Positions 42,859-55,248 of a DNA stretch of 64,000 bases are shown piece after piece. Within the stretch, counting starts at the first letter, position 1, and each line of letters begins with the position of its first letter. Source of the DNA: Natronospira elongata (GTDB lineage: Bacteria > Pseudomonadota > Gammaproteobacteria > Natronospirales > Natronospiraceae); assembly GCF_034931365.1 (NCBI RefSeq), contig NZ_JAYGII010000015.1, forward strand, positions 8,499 through 72,498, in the 5' to 3' direction. A program made the position numbers and the translations under genes. The notes beneath the pieces were generated by a model, which was given only the letters and a program-made list of their open reading frames with translations, ran no database searches and was not told where the DNA came from.

Positions 42859-43623
42859 TCATTTCCCGTCAGCCGGAATGGCTGACTCACAAATACTCAA
42901 GAAACTGTCGGCGTCCAGAGAGGCTCCACCGATCAGACCCCCATCGATATCAGGCATGGCGAACAACTCGTCGGCGTTACTGGCCTTGACACTGCCGCCG
43001 TAGACGATTCGCAACTTGCCCGCAATTGTATCATCCACTTCGGCCACTCGGGCACGAATCATGGCATGAACCGCCTGGGCCTGCTCCGGGGAGGCTGTCT
43101 GCCCGGTCCCGATGGCCCACACCGGCTCATAGGCCACAACCGCCTCGACGAAGGCATGCACACCGGCCGCCTCCAGCACAGCGTCCAGCTGCTCGCGAAT
43201 GACCTGCTCGGTAACATCCTGTTCCCGCTGCTCGAGCGTCTCTCCCACACAGAGGATGGGACGAAGACCCTGGCGAGCGGCGGCCATGAACTTGCGCGCG
43301 ACGATCTCGTTGCTCTCGCCAAACAGACCACGGCGCTCAGAATGCCCGACAATGACATAGCGGCAGTCGAAATCCTGCAGCATGGATGCGGCAACTTCAC
43401 CGGTAAATGCGCCGGACTCCTCTTCGGAAACATTCTGGGCACCCAAGGCAATCTCGGAGCCCTTGAGAATGCGCGCGGCATCTGCCAGATAGACATAAGG
43501 CGGGCATACCACCACTTCCCGGGCTGCCGGGGTCAGGCCCTGCACCAGATCCTCCAACAAGCGACCGGCGTCGTCCCGGCTGCCGTTCATCTTCCAGTTG
43601 CCAGCGACAAATGGCTGTCGCAT
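42859..43623 (-). CDS. tpiA: Triose-phosphate isomerase
   Basis: Interconverts dihydroxyacetone phosphate and glyceraldehyde 3-phosphate. The 254-residue protein starts at ATG 43623 behind GGGAGG; the upstream frame to 43746 crosses the glmM terminator. Lys is in GNWKMNG, the catalytic His in YVIVGHSERR, and the catalytic Glu in AYEPVWAIGTG. The phosphate loops are IVYGGSVKASN and GLIGGASLD. It lies between glmM and secG. Confidence 0.98.
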   Translation of the reverse strand: MRQPFVAGNWKMNGSRDDAGRLLEDLVQGLTPAAREVVVCPPYVYLADAARILKGSEIALGAQNVSEEESGAFTGEVAASMLQDFDCRYVIVGHSERRGLFGESNEIVARKFMAAARQGLRPILCVGETLEQREQDVTEQVIREQLDAVLEAAGVHAFVEAVVAYEPVWAIGTGQTASPEQAQAVHAMIRARVAEVDDTIAGKLRIVYGGSVKASNADELFAMPDIDGGLIGGASLDADSFLSICESAIPADGK

Positions 43624-43699
43624 GCTGCCTCCCGATTCTGCTCTGCTGCCACGGCCCTGACCCGCGTACTCAAGAGCGGCGAAAGCCCTGGGCCGAAAG

Positions 43700-43723
43700 A
43701 AAAATACCGGGTTAAACACCCGG
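43700..43723 (-). terminator. Terminator after glmM
   Basis: Minus strand stem CCGGGT-GTTTA-ACCCGG followed by TATTTTTC. It separates glmM from tpiA. Confidence 0.75.
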
Positions 43724-43829
43724 CCTGGCGTGGCCGGCCTCATCACCGCAAAAGCGGGCGGCCGGCGGCGCGAGACTTTACATGTTCAAGGGCGACAAAT
43801 CAATCCAGGCCGCCTTCTGCTCCGCTGTT

Positions 43830-45185
43830 TCAGGCCGAAGCCGAGGCTTCCCCGGAGCCGGCGGCGACCGCCTCCGCCAGCTCATCGGCCAGACGGGCAA
43901 CCATTTCCACGTCCTGCCCCTCCACCATGACCCGGATCAGAGGCTCGGTCCCGGAGGCGCGAATGAGAATCCGGCCGGAATCCCCCAGGGCCTGCTCCGC
44001 AGCCTTGCGCGCATCCGCCAGTTCACGACTCTCAAGCGCGCTGCCCTTGTGTTCCACTCGCACGTTCACAAGCCGCTGCGGGTACTTCTCGACCCCCTGA
44101 CACAGGCTGGCCAGGGACTGCTCCGAGCGGACCATCTCCGCCAGCACCTGGAGGGCGGAAACCAACCCATCCCCGGTGGTGGTTCGATCCAGACAGATGA
44201 TGTGGCCGGAGGACTCTCCACCAATCAGGCCGCCATGCTTGTCCATCTGGCCCAACACGTAGCGGTCGCCGACCCGGGCCCGGCGAAAATCAATCCCCAG
44301 GGCCCCCAGGGCATGCTCCACCCCGAGATTGGTCATTACCGTCCCTACCACCGGGCCGCGCAACTGCCCGGCCGCCTGGCGGCTGCGGGCAATGATGTAA
44401 AGCAGCTCGTCGCCATCACGAATCGTGCCGGTCTCATCCGCCATGATCACCCGGTCGGCATCGCCGTCCAGGGCAATACCCAGATGCGCACCGTGATCCC
44501 GAACGGCAGCCTGCATGGCGGCCGGCTCGGTGGAGCCACAACCACTATTGATGTTGTAACCATCGGGCTCATCACCCAGGGCAATGACCTCGGCGCCCAA
44601 TTCCCGCAGCACTGACGGCCCCACCCGCCAGGCGGCCCCATTGGCACAGTCGAGAACGATTCGAAGCCCATCCAGGCGGAGCCCGGTGGGCGCGGCGTTC
44701 TTGCAGAACTCCACATAGCGGCCGCCGGCGTCTTCCACACGCTGGGCCATGCCCAGCCGCGCCGCCGGCACGGTCGAGAAGGCCTCATCGAGGGCCGACT
44801 CCATGGCCAACTCGGTCTGGTCATCCAGCTTTCGCCCATCGGGGCCGAAGAACTTGATCCCATTGTCCTCGAAAGGATTATGGGAGGCACTGATGACAAT
44901 GCCGGCCCGCGCACCCAGGGCGCGAGTGAGATAGGCAATGCCCGGCGTGGGCAGAACGCCCAGCAGGCTTACTGAAACGCCGGCACTGACCAGCCCGGCC
45001 TCCAGGGCGGACTCCAGCATGTCGCCGGAGACCCGGGTATCACGGCCGATCAGCACCCGCCCGCCATGACCGCCCCCGAGCACACGTCCGGCGGCCCAAC
45101 CCAGCTTGAGGACCAGGTCAGCCGACATGGGCCGTGGACCCACCGGGCCTCGAATACCGTCAGTTCCGAAATAGCGTCGTTCCAT
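43830..45185 (-). CDS. glmM: Phosphoglucosamine mutase
   Basis: Converts glucosamine 6-phosphate to glucosamine 1-phosphate for peptidoglycan and LPS precursors. The 451-residue protein has the start RRYFGTDGIRGPVG and the active-site phosphoserine loop VISASHNPFEDNGIKFFG. The metal-binding loop is ALDGDADRVIM, the sugar-binding loop GGESSGHIICLD, and the phosphate-binding RASGTEPLIRVMVEG. It lies 28 bases after folP. Confidence 0.98.
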   Translation of the reverse strand: MERRYFGTDGIRGPVGPRPMSADLVLKLGWAAGRVLGGGHGGRVLIGRDTRVSGDMLESALEAGLVSAGVSVSLLGVLPTPGIAYLTRALGARAGIVISASHNPFEDNGIKFFGPDGRKLDDQTELAMESALDEAFSTVPAARLGMAQRVEDAGGRYVEFCKNAAPTGLRLDGLRIVLDCANGAAWRVGPSVLRELGAEVIALGDEPDGYNINSGCGSTEPAAMQAAVRDHGAHLGIALDGDADRVIMADETGTIRDGDELLYIIARSRQAAGQLRGPVVGTVMTNLGVEHALGALGIDFRRARVGDRYVLGQMDKHGGLIGGESSGHIICLDRTTTGDGLVSALQVLAEMVRSEQSLASLCQGVEKYPQRLVNVRVEHKGSALESRELADARKAAEQALGDSGRILIRASGTEPLIRVMVEGQDVEMVARLADELAEAVAAGSGEASASA

Positions 45186-45213
45186 GCAACACCTCTGATT
45201 CAGGGCGAAGGTT

Positions 45214-46050
45214 TCAGGCCGGGGCGGTCGCTTTCACGGCCTGAATCATGGCCAGTGCGTCACGGGTGGCGGCCACATCATGAACCCGCACCACCGACGC
45301 GCCCAACCAGGCGGCCAGGCTGGCCACGGCCACACTGCCATGCACCCTCTCCTCCACCGGCCGATCGATGACCTTGCCGATCATGGACTTACGTGACATG
45401 CCCACCAGGACGGGAAAAGCACTGGCGGAAAAAGCCCCCAATTCACGCAGCAGGGTCAGATTGTGCTCCAGTGTCTTGCCGAAGCCGAATCCCGGATCAA
45501 TCATGATTCGGTGTCGATCCACGCCGGCGTCCATCAGCACCGCCGCCTGGTCCATCAGGAAGCCGCGGATTTCTCGGACCACCTCCCGGTAGCGAGGATC
45601 GGACTGCATGGTGCGCGGTTCGCCGAGCATATGCATGATGCAAAGCCCGACCTGACTATCCGCCACCGCTTCGACAGCTTGCGGGTCCTGGAAGCCCCTG
45701 ACATCGTTGATGATATCCGCGCCCGCCGCGATCACCCGACGCATCACCCCGGGCTTGCTGGTATCCACCGACACCGGGACATCGGTCTCCGATTTGAGGA
45801 TTTCCAGGATCGGCAGCACACGAGCCAGCTCATCCTCTTCGGAAACGGCCTCCGCCCCCGGACGGGTGGATTCTCCGCCGATATCAATGATATCCGCGCC
45901 CTCGGCCATCATCTGCCGGGCATGATCCAGTGCCCTGGACGGCTCAATGAAGCGGCCACCATCCGAAAAGGAGTCCGGGGTGACATTGAGTATGCCCATG
46001 ATGTGCGGGCGGCTCAGGTCCAGGCGACCCTTTCCACACTGCAGCATCAT
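45214..46050 (-). CDS. folP: Dihydropteroate synthase
   Basis: Condenses p-aminobenzoate with dihydropterin pyrophosphate in folate synthesis. The 278-residue protein starts at ATG 46050 (MMLQCGKGRLDLSRP); an ATG at 46116 would overlap the intergenic region. Signatures: IMGILNVTPDSFSDGG, DIIDIGGESTRPGA, DPGFGFGKTLEHNLTLL and SRKSMIGKV, with VRVHDVA at the end. It follows ftsH and precedes glmM, as in E. coli. Confidence 0.97.
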   Translation of the reverse strand: MMLQCGKGRLDLSRPHIMGILNVTPDSFSDGGRFIEPSRALDHARQMMAEGADIIDIGGESTRPGAEAVSEEDELARVLPILEILKSETDVPVSVDTSKPGVMRRVIAAGADIINDVRGFQDPQAVEAVADSQVGLCIMHMLGEPRTMQSDPRYREVVREIRGFLMDQAAVLMDAGVDRHRIMIDPGFGFGKTLEHNLTLLRELGAFSASAFPVLVGMSRKSMIGKVIDRPVEERVHGSVAVASLAAWLGASVVRVHDVAATRDALAMIQAVKATAPA

Positions 46051-46121
46051 CCGACTCTCTCCCGTTCCGATAAACCGCCAATGATACCAGCCCCGGTCGC
46101 GGGTGACCTCAGGCAATAGAA

Positions 46122-46149
46122 AGCGGGAGTGGCTTGCGCCACTCCCGCT
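46122..46149 (-). terminator. Terminator after ftsH
   Basis: An 11-bp stem AGCGGGAGTGG / CCACTCCCGCT with a 6-base loop. On the minus strand it is followed by TTCTATT. It lies between the ftsH stop and folP. Confidence 0.75.
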
Positions 46150-46182
46150 GCATCACATCAAATCCCGCTCAGCGCGCCGGCT

Positions 46183-48120
46183 TCAGTGCTGGCTGGCGGG
46201 CTCCCCTTCGGGATCATCGCCATCCCGGGAGGACTCCTGGTCACCGGCTTGCTGACCACCGTCACCGCCATCGCCGGAAGGATCGCTCCAGCCGGCCGGC
46301 GGGCCCGGCTCACGGCCAGCCATGATTTGATCAATCTGGCCGGCATCAATGGTCTCGTACTGCATCAGGGCCTCGGCCATGGTGTGAAGCTTGTCCTCGT
46401 GCTCCCGAAGCAGTTTCTCTGCCCGATCGTAGTTGCGATCTATGATGGCGCGGATCTCGGCATCAATGGCACGAGCGGTTTCATCCGACATGTTGCTGTG
46501 CCGCTGCTGCATTTCCCGACCCAGGAAGACCTCGCCGTCGTCTTCCTCGTAGGAAAGCGGGCCCAGCTTGTCCGACAGCCCCCATTTGGTGACCATCTTG
46601 CGGGCAATATTGGTGGCCACCTCGATATCGTTGGAGGCACCGGTGGTCACCTTCTCCGCCCCATAGATCTGCTCTTCCGCGATGCGACCACCGAACAGGC
46701 TGGAGATCCGACTTTCCAGCTTCTGCTTGCTCTGGCTGTATTCATCTTCCTCGGGAAGGAACATGGTCACACCCAGGGCACGCCCACGGGGAATGATGGA
46801 GACCTTGTAGACCGGGTCATGGTCCGGCACCAGACGGCCGACGATGGCATGCCCCGCCTCGTGATAGGCGGTCAGTCGCTTGTCTTCCTCGTTCATGACC
46901 ATGGACCGGCGCTCGGCGCCCATCATGATCTTGTCCTTGGCCTTTTCCAGGTGCTCCATGGTGACGTACTTGTCATTGGCCCGGGCCGCAAACAGGGCGG
47001 CCTCGTTGACGAGATTGGCCAGGTCCGCACCGGAAAAGCCTGGGGTCCCTCGGGCAATGAGGCGCGGCTCCACACTTTCATCGGCCGGCACCTTGCGCAG
47101 ATGAACGCCCAGAATCTGCTCACGACCCCGAACGTCGGGCAAGCCGACCACCACCTGGCGGTCAAAACGGCCGGGACGCAACAGCGCCTTGTCCAATACG
47201 TCAGGACGGTTGGTGGCCGCGATCACGATCACGCCCTCGTGGCCCTCGAAACCGTCCATTTCCACCAGCATCTGGTTGAGGGTCTGTTCGCGCTCGTCAT
47301 GACCACCGCCAAGACCGGCGCCTCGCTGGCGACCCACGGCGTCCAGCTCATCAATGAAGATGATGCAGGGCGCATGCTTCTTGGCCTGTTCGAACATGTC
47401 ACGGACACGGGACGCGCCCACACCCACGAACATCTCGACAAAATCGGAACCCGAGATGGTGAAAAAGGGCACGCCCGCCTCGCCGGCAATGGCGCGGGCC
47501 AGCAGGGTCTTACCCGTGCCGGGCGGACCGACCATCAGCACGCCCTTGGGAATCTTGCCCCCCAGGCGCTGGAACTTGCTTGGATCCTTGAGGAAGTCGA
47601 CAAGCTCGGTGACCTCTTCCTTGGCCTCGTCACAGCCGGCCACATCCGTGAAGCGAACATTGACCTGCTCATCATTGAGCATGCGCGCCTTGCTCTTGCC
47701 AAAGGACATGGCGCCCTTGCCGCCGGCACCACCCCCCTGCATCTGGCGCATGAAGTAAATCCAGATGGCAATCAGCAATAGGAAGGGCGTCCAGGACAGG
47801 AAGATTTGCCAGAACACCGAGCCCCGCTCCTCTTCCTTGGCGGCGATCTCCACTCCGTAATCTTCCAGCTCGCCGATCAGGGCGGTGTTATCGCTCTCCG
47901 GATTGGTGGTCCGGATCTGGTCGCCGGTATAGAGCACACCTTGGATCTTCTGGCCCTCAAAGGTGACCGATTCCAGATTGCCCTGGCGCATCTCACTGCG
48001 GAACTGGGAATAACTCAGCTCCTCGACAGCCTCCTGTTCCGGGCCCATGTTGTTGAACAGGGCCATCAGGATCACTGCAATGATGATCCAGATAATCAGA
48101 TTCTTGGCCAGTTCGCTCAA
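46183..48120 (-). CDS. ftsH: ATP-dependent zinc metalloprotease FtsH
   Basis: A membrane-anchored AAA+ protease that degrades misfolded membrane proteins and regulators such as LpxC and sigma-32. I prefer TTG 48120, six bases after GGAG, giving a family-like start (SELAKNLIIWIIIAV, 645 residues). ATG 48147 is the alternative. Two N-terminal membrane helices enclose a periplasmic domain. Walker A is GPPGTGKTLLARA and Walker B IIFIDELDAVG. The second region of homology has RPDVLDKALLRPGRFD. The zinc site is HEAGHA, with a distant Asp. The C-terminus is a long Gly/Asp/Ser-rich tail. It follows rlmE. Confidence 0.97.
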   Translation of the reverse strand: MSELAKNLIIWIIIAVILMALFNNMGPEQEAVEELSYSQFRSEMRQGNLESVTFEGQKIQGVLYTGDQIRTTNPESDNTALIGELEDYGVEIAAKEEERGSVFWQIFLSWTPFLLLIAIWIYFMRQMQGGGAGGKGAMSFGKSKARMLNDEQVNVRFTDVAGCDEAKEEVTELVDFLKDPSKFQRLGGKIPKGVLMVGPPGTGKTLLARAIAGEAGVPFFTISGSDFVEMFVGVGASRVRDMFEQAKKHAPCIIFIDELDAVGRQRGAGLGGGHDEREQTLNQMLVEMDGFEGHEGVIVIAATNRPDVLDKALLRPGRFDRQVVVGLPDVRGREQILGVHLRKVPADESVEPRLIARGTPGFSGADLANLVNEAALFAARANDKYVTMEHLEKAKDKIMMGAERRSMVMNEEDKRLTAYHEAGHAIVGRLVPDHDPVYKVSIIPRGRALGVTMFLPEEDEYSQSKQKLESRISSLFGGRIAEEQIYGAEKVTTGASNDIEVATNIARKMVTKWGLSDKLGPLSYEEDDGEVFLGREMQQRHSNMSDETARAIDAEIRAIIDRNYDRAEKLLREHEDKLHTMAEALMQYETIDAGQIDQIMAGREPGPPAGWSDPSGDGGDGGQQAGDQESSRDGDDPEGEPASQH

Positions 48121-48208
48121 GCTCGACTCCACGCGCTCACGGCGCATTCAAAGACGTGAATTTGGGGCAAAACGCCGCAAAATGCGGCCTTTGACACCGT
48201 TTTAGACA

Positions 48209-48835
48209 CTACACTACCCGGTAGTTCCGGGCCAATAGATAGACCTCCGGGGAACGATCCCGGGACGCCTTGGGCTTACGCACCTGCACTTTCCCGAAAC
48301 GGCTGCGCAGATCCGCCAGAAATTCGTCGAAACCCTCCCCCTGGAAAGTCTTGACCAGAAAGTCACCGCCAGGGCGCAGCACCTGTGCGGCCAGATCCAG
48401 GGCCAGTTCGGCCAGATACATGGCAGCAGGCTGATCCACGCCCTTCATACCACTCATATTGGGGGCCATATCCGAAAGCACAAGGTCTACCGAGCGATCC
48501 TCGCCCAGTTCCGCCAGCAGGGCGTCCAGCACCGCCTGCTCGGTGAAATCCCCCTGAATGAAGCGGGTGCCTGTAAAGCTGTCCATGGGCAGACGGTCCA
48601 GGGCGAAGATCCGAGCCTTGCCGTCCAGTTTTCGGGCTACATACTGGGTCCAGCCGCCGGGCGCCGCCCCCAGGTCCACCACCGTCATGCCGGGCTTGAG
48701 CAAGCGATCCTTGCGGTCGATCTCCTCCAGCTTGAAGGCGGCACGGGAGCGCCAGCCCTCGCGCCGGGCCCGCAACACGTGCTCATCGCTGTGATGCTCC
48801 CGCAGCCACCGCCGGCTGCTACTCTTGCGTCCCAT
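48209..48835 (-). CDS. rlmE: 23S rRNA 2'-O-methyltransferase (U2552)
   Basis: RlmE (FtsJ/RrmJ) methylates U2552 in the 23S A-loop. The 208-residue protein has the start GRKSSSRRWLREHHSDEHVLRARREGWRSRAAFKL and the SAM-binding motif VVDLGAAPGGWTQYV. The catalytic tetrad K-D-K-E falls in RAAFKLEEI, LVLSDMAPNMSG, FLVKTFQGEGF and RDRSPEVYLL. It is transcribed toward ftsH, and yhbY diverges from it across 83 bases. Confidence 0.97.
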   Translation of the reverse strand: MGRKSSSRRWLREHHSDEHVLRARREGWRSRAAFKLEEIDRKDRLLKPGMTVVDLGAAPGGWTQYVARKLDGKARIFALDRLPMDSFTGTRFIQGDFTEQAVLDALLAELGEDRSVDLVLSDMAPNMSGMKGVDQPAAMYLAELALDLAAQVLRPGGDFLVKTFQGEGFDEFLADLRSRFGKVQVRKPKASRDRSPEVYLLARNYRVV

Positions 48836-48918
48836 GATTTCATCCTGCGGGGTTTGCCAAAGCCCGCTGCTGGCCTCAGAATAGGCGCTCAGTTTCGCAA
48901 CACGAGTCCGTCGACACC

Positions 48919-49260
48919 GTGAGCAATCAGAGCAAGCCCCTGGGCGAAGCCCAGAAAAAACACCTCAAGCGTCTGGCCCATCACCGGCGCCCCATCGTCC
49001 AGACCGGCGCCAATGGCCTTACCGAAGCGGTACTGGCCGAGATTGAGCGGGGCCTCAATGATCACGAGCTGATCAAGACACGCATCGTGGCCGGTGACCG
49101 GGAAGAGCGCAGCAACATGATTGCCGAGATCTGCGAGCGAACCGGCGCGACCCTGGTGCAACGCATCGGGCATGTGGCCGTGCTCTACCGTCCTCACCCG
49201 GAAAAGCCCCGGATTGAACTGCCCGGGCCCGGCCACTCCCGGCGCGCCCTGGCCTCCTGA
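48919..49260 (+). CDS. yhbY: YhbY family CRM-domain RNA-binding protein
   Basis: A 113-residue CRM-domain protein associated with pre-50S ribosomal particles. It starts at GTG 48919 (SNQSKPLGEAQKKHLKRLAHH). The GANG loop appears as IVQTGANGLTEAVLAEIERGLNDHELIKTR, followed by GATLVQRIGHVAVLYR. The C-terminal tail is longer and proline-rich. Placed divergently from rlmE as in other gammaproteobacteria. Confidence 0.94.
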   Translation: MSNQSKPLGEAQKKHLKRLAHHRRPIVQTGANGLTEAVLAEIERGLNDHELIKTRIVAGDREERSNMIAEICERTGATLVQRIGHVAVLYRPHPEKPRIELPGPGHSRRALAS

Positions 49261-49305
49261 GCCCTTGCCTCCTGAGCCTCCCGGCCGGCGGCCCCGGGCA
49301 CGGCC

Positions 49306-49778
49306 TTATTGGTAACGCACCTCGACGATCTCGTAGCGGCGCAAACCGCCGGGGGTCTCCACCTCGCACTCGTCACCCTCTTCCTTGCCGATCAGGGCAC
49401 GGGCAATGGGCGAGTTGACTGACAGCAAGCCCTCCTTGATGTCGGCCTCGTCCTCGCCAACGATCTGATAAGTGACCTCGCTGTCGCTGGCCTCGTCATA
49501 GACATCCACCGTGGCGCCAAAAATGACCTTGCCTTGGGCATTCACCTTGGTCACGTCAATGATTTCGGCAGTGGACAGCTTGGCCTCGATATCCTTGATT
49601 CGCGCCTCAATCAATCCCTGTTCTTCACGGGCAGCGTGATACTCGGCATTCTCCTTGAGATCACCATGCTCTCGGGCCTCGGCAATGGCGTTTACCACCC
49701 TGGGCCGATCCTCGGTCTTGAGCTTTTTCAGCTCCGCTTTAAGACGCTCTGCGCCTCTTACGGTCAGTGGCGTTCTCT

Positions 49779-49782
<4 letters not shown>
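49306..49782 (-). CDS. greA: Transcription elongation factor GreA
   Basis: Rescues backtracked RNA polymerase by stimulating transcript cleavage. The 158-residue protein has an N-terminal coiled coil with the acidic tip REHGDLKENAEYHAAREEQG, preceded by a helix RLKAELKKL. The C-terminal domain includes EADIKEGLLSVNSPIARALIGKEEGDE. Its ATG overlaps the carB stop by four bases (ATGA), so it is the last gene of carA-carB-greA. Confidence 0.97.
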
Positions 49783-53000
<3,218 letters not shown>

Positions 53001-53078
53001 CTGGTCTCTGGCTCGATAATCAGGAACTGTCACCCGCGCCCCGTTGGCGCGGGTACCAAATCTCGCTTGCGTCGCTGC

Positions 53079-54224
53079 TCAGGCGCGGGCGCGATCACGG
53101 GCCTGGTGGCCGGCCATCATCTCCACAAAGCGCTCGAAGAGCGGTCGGGCATCATGGGGTCCCGGACTGGCCTCGGGATGCCCCTGAAACCCGAAGGCAG
53201 GACAGTCCCGGTGCTCGATGCCCTGCAGGGTTTGATCAAACAGTGAGCGATGGGTCACCCGGACCGGGTCCGGCAGGCCATCCTCTTCGATGGCAAAGCC
53301 GTGATTCTGGCTGGTGATCAGAACCCGCCCGGATTCCACGTCGAGGACCGGGTGGTTGGCCCCGTGATGTCCGAACTTCATCTTCACCGACCGACCTCCC
53401 ACCGCGAGACCCAGCAACTGATAGCCCAGGCAGATACCGAACAGGGGGATGCCTTCCTCGAGAAAGCGTCGGGTTGCGGCGATGGCATAGTCACAGGGTT
53501 CCGGGTCACCCGGGCCATTGGACAGGAAGACCCCATCGGGCGCCATGGCCAGCACTTCCTCGGCGGGGGTCGTCGCGGGAACCACGGTCACCCGGCAACC
53601 ACTGTCCACCAGCAAACGCAGGATGTTGCGCTTGACCCCGAAGTCATAGGCAACGACATGAAAGCGTGATTCACCGGCCGGCTGGAAAGCGTTGTCCTCC
53701 AGGGACCAGACGCCTTCTTCCCAGCTATAGCGCTTTTCCGTGCTCACCACCTGGGCCAGGTCCATGCCTTTGAGGCCGGGGAATTCACGCGCCCTGGCAA
53801 TCGCCGCTTCCGGCTCCAGCTCGCTGCTGATGCAGGCGGCCTGTGCCCCGCCATCACGAATGATTCGGGTCAGCTTGCGGGTATCGATGCCGGCAATGGC
53901 GACGCAGTTCTCGTCGCGCAGCCAGGCATCCAGGCTCTGCTCACAGCGCCAGCTGCTGGCCGTCAGGGGCAGATCACGAATAATCAGCCCGGCCGCCTGC
54001 ACACCCTCTGACTCCAGATCCAGGGGATTGGCACCCACATTACCCACATGGGGATAGGTCAGGGTCACCAACTGACGGGCATAGGAAGGATCCGTGAGGA
54101 TCTCCTGGTACCCGGTCATGGCGGTGTTGAAAACCACCTCACCCACGGTGGTACCGTCGGCGCCGGCAAGCTCACCGTGAAACACCGTCCCGTCTGCCAG
54201 GGCCAGCAGGGCTTTCTTTCGCAC
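53079..54224 (-). CDS. carA: Carbamoyl-phosphate synthase small subunit
   Basis: The glutaminase subunit that feeds ammonia to CarB. The 381-residue protein starts at GTG 54224 after a strong AGGAGGAG. The class I amidotransferase triad is visible: Cys in LFGICLGYQLLGLAVG, and His/Glu in FGFQGHPEASPGPHD. The N-terminal domain has GEVVFNTAMTGYQEILTDPSY. A 19-base dyad lies about 45 bases upstream. Confidence 0.98.
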   Translation of the reverse strand: MRKKALLALADGTVFHGELAGADGTTVGEVVFNTAMTGYQEILTDPSYARQLVTLTYPHVGNVGANPLDLESEGVQAAGLIIRDLPLTASSWRCEQSLDAWLRDENCVAIAGIDTRKLTRIIRDGGAQAACISSELEPEAAIARAREFPGLKGMDLAQVVSTEKRYSWEEGVWSLEDNAFQPAGESRFHVVAYDFGVKRNILRLLVDSGCRVTVVPATTPAEEVLAMAPDGVFLSNGPGDPEPCDYAIAATRRFLEEGIPLFGICLGYQLLGLAVGGRSVKMKFGHHGANHPVLDVESGRVLITSQNHGFAIEEDGLPDPVRVTHRSLFDQTLQGIEHRDCPAFGFQGHPEASPGPHDARPLFERFVEMMAGHQARDRARA

Positions 54225-54266
54225 AGGCTCCTCCTGCTCGGGGTGAAACCGAGCGCAATATCTATC

Positions 54267-54285
54267 GCATTCCCCGAATGAATGC
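54267..54285. promoter_or_regulatory. Dyad upstream of carA
   Basis: GCATTC-N7-GAATGC, a perfect 6-bp dyad spanning 19 bases, 43 bases before the carA GTG. Position and symmetry fit an operator, but no known consensus is matched well enough to name the regulator. Confidence 0.35.
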
Positions 54286-54324
54286 CGTTATTTGACGGGC
54301 TGTGGCCGGGCCGCGCATACACAA

Positions 54325-54357
54325 AGCGGGAAAGATTCGCCTGGAACCCTTCCCGCT
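54325..54357 (-). terminator. Hairpin after dapB, possible terminator
   Basis: Stem AGCGGGAA / TTCCCGCT, extended by partial pairing inside (GGGTTC with GAATCT). On the minus strand it is followed only by TTTGTG. It lies 80 bases past the dapB stop and 100 bases before carA. Confidence 0.5.
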
Positions 54358-54437
54358 GTTCGGAATGTATCTTGGAACCGCCTCTCGACCCCGGAGATTA
54401 TAGTGAACCCCACCCGCTCCTGTCCACGCACGGCGGT

Positions 54438-55238
54438 CTAGTCCGTGGGCCGGCTGACTCCGAGCACATGCTCCATGCCGTACAGACCCGGCCGCTGACC
54501 CAGCAGCCAGCGAGCCGCGTTGAGAGCCCCCCGGGCAAAGGTGTCACGGCTGGAAGCCCGATGGGTGAGTTCCAGTCGCTCCCCGGGGCCGGCAAAATAG
54601 ACCGTGTGCTCCCCGGCAATATCACCGCCGCGCATCACCGAGAAACCGATATCCCCTGCCCGCCGGTGGCCGGTCTGGCCCTTGCGCTGGTAGACCGCCG
54701 TACTGTCCAGCTGCTGCTCACGACCGGCGGCGGCTTCCTCGCCCAATCTCAAGGCCGTGCCCGAAGGCGCATCCACCTTCTGGCCATGGTGGGCCTCGAA
54801 GATCTCGATGTCGTATTCCTCGCCCAGGGCCGCCGCCGTTCGTCGGACCAGCTCCAGAAGGAGATTGACGCCGAGACTGGTATTGGGGGCAAGCAGCACC
54901 GCTGTCTTGGCGGCAGCCGCCTCGAGCGGTGCACGCTGGGAAGGCGCCAGGCCAGTGGTACCCACCAGCAAGGGCAAGCCCTGTTCGGCGCAATAGGCCG
55001 CCACCCGCTCACCCGAGGCCGGCGCCGAGAAATCCAGCACCACATGGGCGTCTTCCAGCGCCAGGGAAAGCTCGCTGCTGTAGTTGACCCGCTCCACGCC
55101 CAGCACCCGAGTGCCTTCGGCCGGACTGCCCGGACGCACCAGGGCGCCGCTGATGCGCACATCGTGCGCCTCCGCGGCCAAGGCCGTGATGGAGCGCCCC
55201 ATGCGCCCGGAGGCGCCTACAATTGCGATATTCAGCAT
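54438..55238 (-). CDS. dapB: 4-hydroxy-tetrahydrodipicolinate reductase
   Basis: NAD(P)H-dependent step of diaminopimelate/lysine synthesis. The 266-residue protein has the Rossmann start IAIVGASGRMGRSI, VLDFSAP and GTTGLAPSQ. The catalytic stretch EIFEAHHGQKVDAPSGTALRLGEEA holds the His-His and Lys, and VMRGGDIAGEHTVYFAG follows. It lies 10 bases after dnaJ, so it is probably on the dnaK-dnaJ transcript, an arrangement seen in several gammaproteobacteria. Confidence 0.97.
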   Translation of the reverse strand: MLNIAIVGASGRMGRSITALAAEAHDVRISGALVRPGSPAEGTRVLGVERVNYSSELSLALEDAHVVLDFSAPASGERVAAYCAEQGLPLLVGTTGLAPSQRAPLEAAAAKTAVLLAPNTSLGVNLLLELVRRTAAALGEEYDIEIFEAHHGQKVDAPSGTALRLGEEAAAGREQQLDSTAVYQRKGQTGHRRAGDIGFSVMRGGDIAGEHTVYFAGPGERLELTHRASSRDTFARGALNAARWLLGQRPGLYGMEHVLGVSRPTD

Positions 55239-55248
55239 CTTTGCCTAC

